Assembly (NCBI RefSeq): GCF_000251105.1
Contig: NC_017034.1
Coordinates: 1-64,000, forward strand
Length of the DNA: 64,000 nt
Direction of reading: 5' to 3'
DNA from: Methanocella conradii HZ254
Lineage (GTDB): Archaea; Halobacteriota; Methanocellia; Methanocellales; Methanocellaceae
Position numbers and translations under genes: made by a program. Under the pieces are notes generated by a model. That model was not told where the DNA came from and did not search any database. It saw only the letters and a program-made list of their open reading frames with translations. This document shows, one piece after another, positions 60,072 to 64,000 of this stretch (positions are counted from its first letter, which is position 1; each line of letters opens with the position of its first letter).

Positions 60072-61322
60072 ATGGGAACGGCCTATGGCGTGCTGGACAT
60101 AAACCACGGCGGCCTGCTGCTGGCGGAGCGGCTCCGCGGCATGGGATATGACGCCTTCGCCGTAGACGTCTACGGCACTAGAAGGGACGTTAGCTCTGGC
60201 GTGCCCGTGCTCAAGCCTGACGAGGTGAAAGGCTTCGACGCTCTCGCGGCCCCGGTGCATATGCCCCTCATCCCCCTCCTCCAGAGGGCATATGCGGAGC
60301 AAAAGGCCGTTTACACGCACCATGAGCTGACGGGCCTCATCATACGGCAGACGGGCCTGCTGAATTGTAAATGCATAGAGGTGACGGGGACATACGGTAA
60401 GACCACGACATGCGCCATTTTAGCCCGTATGTTCCCCCAGGAAGACGTGCTGCTGCATAACAGCATGGGTTTATTCTTTAATGGCGAGCGACTGGGCAGG
60501 CTGAGCATAACGCCAGCGAACATAATCAAAGCGCTCGAGGTAGCGGCGGAAAAAAAGCCGACTCTGTGCATATTCGAGGTGTCCCTGGGGCTGTGCGGCA
60601 TAGGGGACGTAAGCGTCATAACTACGCTGGACAGGGATTATCCAATAGCGGGCGGCTCGCTCATGGCGAGCGACGCCAAGCTTCGCGCTACTAAGGGCTT
60701 AAAGCAAGGCGGAGTTCTCGTATGCGATGCCTCTATTAAAATTGATATGAAGAGGCTGGCCTTCGGCCGGGGCGGGGACGTCTTTTACGCCCAGGACGGC
60801 CGGGTGCGGTATCGCCTGCCGGATAAAGATGGATGGATCAGGATAAGGTTTTCGGGCGGGTTCGATGGCGCCTCATACAGGGGCCCTGCCCTCTGCGCCA
60901 TTGCTACAGCCCTGGCGATGGGCGCAAGCCCGGAAGATATTACTAGCGCCTTCGAGGGGTTTGAGGGCGTCGAGGGCCGCATGAAGTTCTCGACGCTCCA
61001 GGGCCGGGTCCTGCTCGATAACTCTAACTCTGGCCTGAATATTAAGGGGGTGGAGCGGGCCCTCGATGCCGTCGAAGAAGACGAGGGCTGGAAGGTGCTG
61101 GTCATCGGCGAGGAAGCATACAACGTGTGCGATGGCCTGGACCCGGCGAAGGTATCAGAGATTTTAGGCGACCCGAGGGTCGATGAGGCGATCCTGGTGG
61201 GCGACAGGATGCGCATAGGCGGCCACGCGCACGCGGGAAGCCTGGAAGAAGGCCTGGCGATGGCGCTGGAAAAGACCTCGCCGGGCGATACCATTATTAG
61301 CTGCGTGAAGACATGGAGGTGA
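60072..61322 (+). CDS. cfbE: Coenzyme F430 synthetase CfbE (Mur ligase-like)
   Basis: Closes the carbocyclic F ring of seco-F430 in the last step, using ATP. 416 residues. Mur ligase ATP loop [17 protein letters not shown], central domain [19 protein letters not shown], and C-terminal domain ([18 protein letters not shown], the Asn-rich region typical of this clade). Starts 10 bp after cfbA, directly after GGGTGGTGT. The gene order (A-E-D-C-B) places the last enzyme second. Confidence 0.93.
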   Translation: MGTAYGVLDINHGGLLLAERLRGMGYDAFAVDVYGTRRDVSSGVPVLKPDEVKGFDALAAPVHMPLIPLLQRAYAEQKAVYTHHELTGLIIRQTGLLNCKCIEVTGTYGKTTTCAILARMFPQEDVLLHNSMGLFFNGERLGRLSITPANIIKALEVAAEKKPTLCIFEVSLGLCGIGDVSVITTLDRDYPIAGGSLMASDAKLRATKGLKQGGVLVCDASIKIDMKRLAFGRGGDVFYAQDGRVRYRLPDKDGWIRIRFSGGFDGASYRGPALCAIATALAMGASPEDITSAFEGFEGVEGRMKFSTLQGRVLLDNSNSGLNIKGVERALDAVEEDEGWKVLVIGEEAYNVCDGLDPAKVSEILGDPRVDEAILVGDRMRIGGHAHAGSLEEGLAMALEKTSPGDTIISCVKTWR

Positions 61323-61326
61323 AACG

Positions 61327-62424
61327 ATGGAGAATGTAGAAAGGATTATCCAGCCAAGGCCCAGCTCAATAGTGGCCGCGCTCTATACGCTGCGTGACCT
61401 GGACACGGACGTGGCGATCCTTCACGGCCCTCCAGGGTGCTGCTTCAAGCACTCGCGCCTCCTGGAGGAGGATGGCATGCGCGTGGTCACCACGGCGATG
61501 TGTGACTCAGACTACGTCTTTGGCGGCCACGACCTGCTGGTCGACGTGCTAAAAAAGGTGATGAGCCGCTTTCATCCAGGTAGAGTGGGCATAGTGGGCA
61601 CCTGTGCCAGCATGATAATCGGGGAGAATTTTCACCGTGCCGTCGAGGAAGTCGGGCCGGGAGTCCCTGTAATCGAGGTGGAGATACATGCGGGCTATAG
61701 CGATAACACTCATGGCGCCATAGTTACGCTGGAGGCGGCGCACGCCGTCGGGCTTATAGACGAGGGCGAGCTTGAGAGGCAAAAGAGGATGCTCCTGCTC
61801 GCCACCGAGCTAGAGAAGAAGTCGGGGGCCGCCAGCAGGGACTACATCGAGCCATCCCGAGGAGATCTAAAGTATAAGGCCGCCAGCAGGCTGCTAGAGC
61901 TGATGAGGCAGGGCAAAAGGGGCGTCTCAGTACTGAACGCGAAGAAGGAGACGGCCTACATGTTTGCCGACGTCAACCTGGCGGTGTGCCAGGCTGCAAG
62001 TGCTGTTGGCGCGCCCGTGCCGGTCACCATCGCCAACCTGGACGCTAGCGTTGGCCTGCCCCGCATCCGAAGGTATGCGGCCACGATAATGGCACAATTA
62101 AAAGAGAATGGGGTGCAGGTCGACCACATCACCGGGGGCCTCGACGAGTACCCGCTCACGGGCGAAAACGCCGGCCGCATCATCACGGAAAGATATTCAA
62201 GCTACGATTACGTGGTGCTCTCAGGGGTGCCCCACGCCATCCCGTACGAGGCCATAAAGGGCATGGAAATATTCTCAATCACAAACGGGCCCCGCCAGGT
62301 GGAGCCGCTGAAAGCCATAGGCCACCAGCACGTCATGGTAGAGGTGGACCTTCACCCCAAGACGCTGGGCGTCAGGGGCATGGTCGAGTCAGAGTTCGGG
62401 GAGACGCTGAGGAGCATGCTATGA
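61327..62424 (+). CDS. cfbD: Ni-sirohydrochlorin a,c-diamide reductive cyclase, subunit CfbD
   Basis: Catalytic, NifD-like half of the nitrogenase-related reductase that performs the six-electron reduction and lactam ring closure. 365 residues, much shorter than Nif[20 protein letters not shown] has the cluster Cys region, and [14 protein letters not shown] and [19 protein letters not shown] are family motifs. ATGA overlap with cfbC, matching the two-component reductase. No frameshift. Confidence 0.94.
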   Translation: MENVERIIQPRPSSIVAALYTLRDLDTDVAILHGPPGCCFKHSRLLEEDGMRVVTTAMCDSDYVFGGHDLLVDVLKKVMSRFHPGRVGIVGTCASMIIGENFHRAVEEVGPGVPVIEVEIHAGYSDNTHGAIVTLEAAHAVGLIDEGELERQKRMLLLATELEKKSGAASRDYIEPSRGDLKYKAASRLLELMRQGKRGVSVLNAKKETAYMFADVNLAVCQAASAVGAPVPVTIANLDASVGLPRIRRYAATIMAQLKENGVQVDHITGGLDEYPLTGENAGRIITERYSSYDYVVLSGVPHAIPYEAIKGMEIFSITNGPRQVEPLKAIGHQHVMVEVDLHPKTLGVRGMVESEFGETLRSML

Positions 62425-63209
62425 AAAAGCATCTGGCCATATACGGCAAGGGCGGCATAGGTAAGTCTTCGACCGCCTCAAACGTGGCGGCTGCAATGGG
62501 CGAAAAAGGCATAAAGGTCATGCTCATAGGGTGCGACCCGAAGAGCGATTCCTCGATAACGCTCCTGGGCGGCCGCCGGATACCAACCATAATGGATACG
62601 CTCAGGAAAAAGGGTAAGATTGAGGAGAGCGAGGTCGTATTCGAGGGCTTCAACGGCGTCGTTTGCGCCGAGGTTGGAGGCCCCGAGCCAGGCGTGGGGT
62701 GCGCGGGCAGGGGCATCATCGTGGCAGTACAGGCGCTACAAAAGGTAAGCAGGGCCATGAAGGCCTCGGACGTAATAATATATGACGTGCCAGGTGACAT
62801 CGTGTGCGGCGGGTTCGCCGTGCCCATCACGAAGGGCATGGTCAGAGAAGCGTATATCATAACGTCTGGCGAGTATATGCCATTGTACGCGGCGAACAAC
62901 ATCTGCAGGGGGCTTAAAACGCTTAACACTCCGCTTTCGGGCGTCATATGCAACGAGCGGGAGGCGGAGCGTGAAAGGGAGATTGTCGAAAGGTTCGCCT
63001 CAGCGCTTGGCGTGCCCATGCTCGCCTACATACCCAGGGATAAGGTGGTGCAGGAGTGCGAGCGGGCGGGGAAGAGCGTGATCGAGGGAAGCCCGCGCTC
63101 TGCGATGGCCGACATCTATCGAAGGCTTGCCATGCGCATGCTAACGGAAAAGGATAAAAAGGTTCCGGAAGCATTAGAAGACGAAGACCTGAGGAAGCTA
63201 ACCCAATGA
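62421..63209 (+). CDS. cfbC: Ni-sirohydrochlorin a,c-diamide reductive cyclase reductase CfbC (NifH-like)
   Basis: ATP-dependent electron donor to CfbD. 262 residues. P-loop [20 protein letters not shown], switch region [18 protein letters not shown] with the first cluster Cys, and [15 protein letters not shown] with the second, so a homodimeric [4Fe-4S] NifH-type iron protein. Its isolated position next to cfb genes, with no nif genes nearby, excludes nitrogenase. Overlaps both neighbours by ATGA. Confidence 0.95.
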   Translation: MKKHLAIYGKGGIGKSSTASNVAAAMGEKGIKVMLIGCDPKSDSSITLLGGRRIPTIMDTLRKKGKIEESEVVFEGFNGVVCAEVGGPEPGVGCAGRGIIVAVQALQKVSRAMKASDVIIYDVPGDIVCGGFAVPITKGMVREAYIITSGEYMPLYAANNICRGLKTLNTPLSGVICNEREAEREREIVERFASALGVPMLAYIPRDKVVQECERAGKSVIEGSPRSAMADIYRRLAMRMLTEKDKKVPEALEDEDLRKLTQ

Positions 63210-64000
63210 TGACGATGCCGAGGATCATCCTTGCGGGCGACCGGAGCTCAGCGGGAAAGACGACGATCTCCACAGGATTGATGTCCATCCTTCATGAGAG
63301 CGGCCTGAAGGTTCAGCCCTTCAAGGTGGGGCTAGACTATATAGACCCCAGCTATCATTCCTTGGTCACGGGCAGGCAGGGGGAGAACCTAGACGGGTTC
63401 CTGATGTCTGGCGAGGCCATCGTCGAGGCGTTCCAGCACTCGGCGGAGGGCGCTGACATCGCCATAATCGAGGGAGTCAGGGGCCTATACGAGGGCCTCG
63501 AAGCCGTCTCGGACGTCGGCTCCACGGCGCAGATAGCAAAGATACTCAAGGCCCCTGTGATACTCGTCGTGGACGCCCAGAGCATCACCAGGAGCACGGC
63601 GGCCATCGTCAAGGGATATAAGGACTTCGATAAAGGCATAAATTTTAAGGGCGTCATCTTAAACAAGGTCGGCAGCGAGCGCCACGCTGAGAAGGCAAGG
63701 ACCGCCATCGAGAAGTACACGGGCGTCGAGGTTCTGGGCGCCATCCCGCGGAACAAGGGGATGAGCCTTACGATGAGGCACCTTGGGCTGATACCTGCCA
63801 GGGAGGGCGCGTCGAGGGTGGGCGATTTCGAGGCGCGCATAAGCAAGATTAAGGCGATCATAAAGGAACACGTGAATATCGACCGGTTAGTGGAGATCGC
63901 TAAAGCGGCGCCGAGACTGAAGGCCCGTAAGCAGAGCATATTCATAAAGGAAAATGACGCCGGCGTGCGCATCGGAGTGGCGCTGGACGAGGCGTTCAAC
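63206..64000 (+). CDS. cfbB: Ni-sirohydrochlorin a,c-diamide synthase CfbB (partial, cut by window end)
   Basis: CobB/CbiA-like amidotransferase that amidates the a and c carboxyls of Ni-sirohydrochlorin with glutamine and ATP. The visible 265 residues are the ATP-binding domain: [20 protein letters not shown] (P-loop), [19 protein letters not shown], the GVRGLYEGL loop, and the start of the linker. The glutaminase half lies beyond 64000. It begins within the cfbC stop (ATGATGACGATG at 63206; the exact Met is uncertain). Completes the F430 gene set in one operon. Confidence 0.92.
   Translation, partial: MMTMPRIILAGDRSSAGKTTISTGLMSILHESGLKVQPFKVGLDYIDPSYHSLVTGRQGENLDGFLMSGEAIVEAFQHSAEGADIAIIEGVRGLYEGLEAVSDVGSTAQIAKILKAPVILVVDAQSITRSTAAIVKGYKDFDKGINFKGVILNKVGSERHAEKARTAIEKYTGVEVLGAIPRNKGMSLTMRHLGLIPAREGASRVGDFEARISKIKAIIKEHVNIDRLVEIAKAAPRLKARKQSIFIKENDAGVRIGVALDEAFN

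Noticed and set aside
62421..63209. Nitrogenase iron protein NifH
   Set aside because: The neighbours are all F430 genes and the partner is the short CfbD, so CfbC is the right call.

Overview
The window reads as a chromosome segment of a methanogenic euryarchaeon. It carries most of the coenzyme F430 pathway (cfbA-E-D-C-B, the last gene cut by the window end), coenzyme M (comB) and tetrahydromethanopterin (mptA, probable mptD) genes, F420-dependent NADP reductase, sn-glycerol-1-phosphate dehydrogenase for archaeal lipids, the archaeal CoA route (coaBC plus pantoate kinase), RPA, aIF2-gamma, Rpo7, pelota and ABCE1. The moderately high GC content and gene families fit the order Methanocellales best, but that is inference from memory, not a database match.

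Layout. 1-7400: glycosyltransferase, iron regulator plus FeoB, ABCE1, a small EMC6-like membrane protein, F420-NADP reductase, Mrp/Nbp35 ATPase. 7400-8240: gene-free block of tandem repeats and a 52-bp inverted repeat, followed by tRNA-Ala(CGC). 8386-15841: surface protein, hypD, nadA, two polytopic membrane proteins, G1P dehydrogenase, PrsW-type protease and a 45-residue charged peptide. 15886-22265: glycine-rich exported repeat protein, RPA operon, and a secreted protein paired with a membrane-anchored beta-propeller/winged-helix regulator whose promoter carries two strong palindromes. 22466-28454: lone receiver domain, RqcH-pelota ribosome-rescue operon, membrane and unknown proteins. 28462-31031: mptA, then an IS200/IS605-type element whose TnpB has lost RuvC-I and RuvC-II, inserted in the last codons of an unknown gene. 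31125-37110: an eight-gene type IV pilus-like (Tad-like) operon. 37153-44874: comB, CPA2 antiporter, coaBC-pantoate kinase, P-type ATPase, a 52-residue membrane peptide. 44978-48367: a three-gene operon of a small membrane/winged-helix protein, a membrane protein with a ten-cysteine tail, and a radical SAM/SPASM enzyme. 48452-54259: purM, serA, a membrane gene divergent from a DUF2178-XRE pair with shared palindromes, mptD, Yip1-like protein. 54381-59483: DHH phosphoesterase, PRPP synthase, aIF2-gamma-PIN-Rpo7, metallo-beta-lactamase protein. 59661-64000: F430 operon.

Most promising for novelty: (1) the Cys-tail membrane protein with an adjacent radical SAM/SPASM enzyme that has a possible RiPP-recognition-like N-terminus; (2) the repeat/inverted-repeat element at 7481-8166; (3) the RuvC-deleted TnpB with intact ends and an omegaRNA-like 3' region, whose TTGAT target and ancestral gene end can be reconstructed; (4) the membrane-spanning one-component regulator with operator-like palindromes; (5) the DUF2178/XRE divergent promoter with two copies of a 13-bp palindrome.
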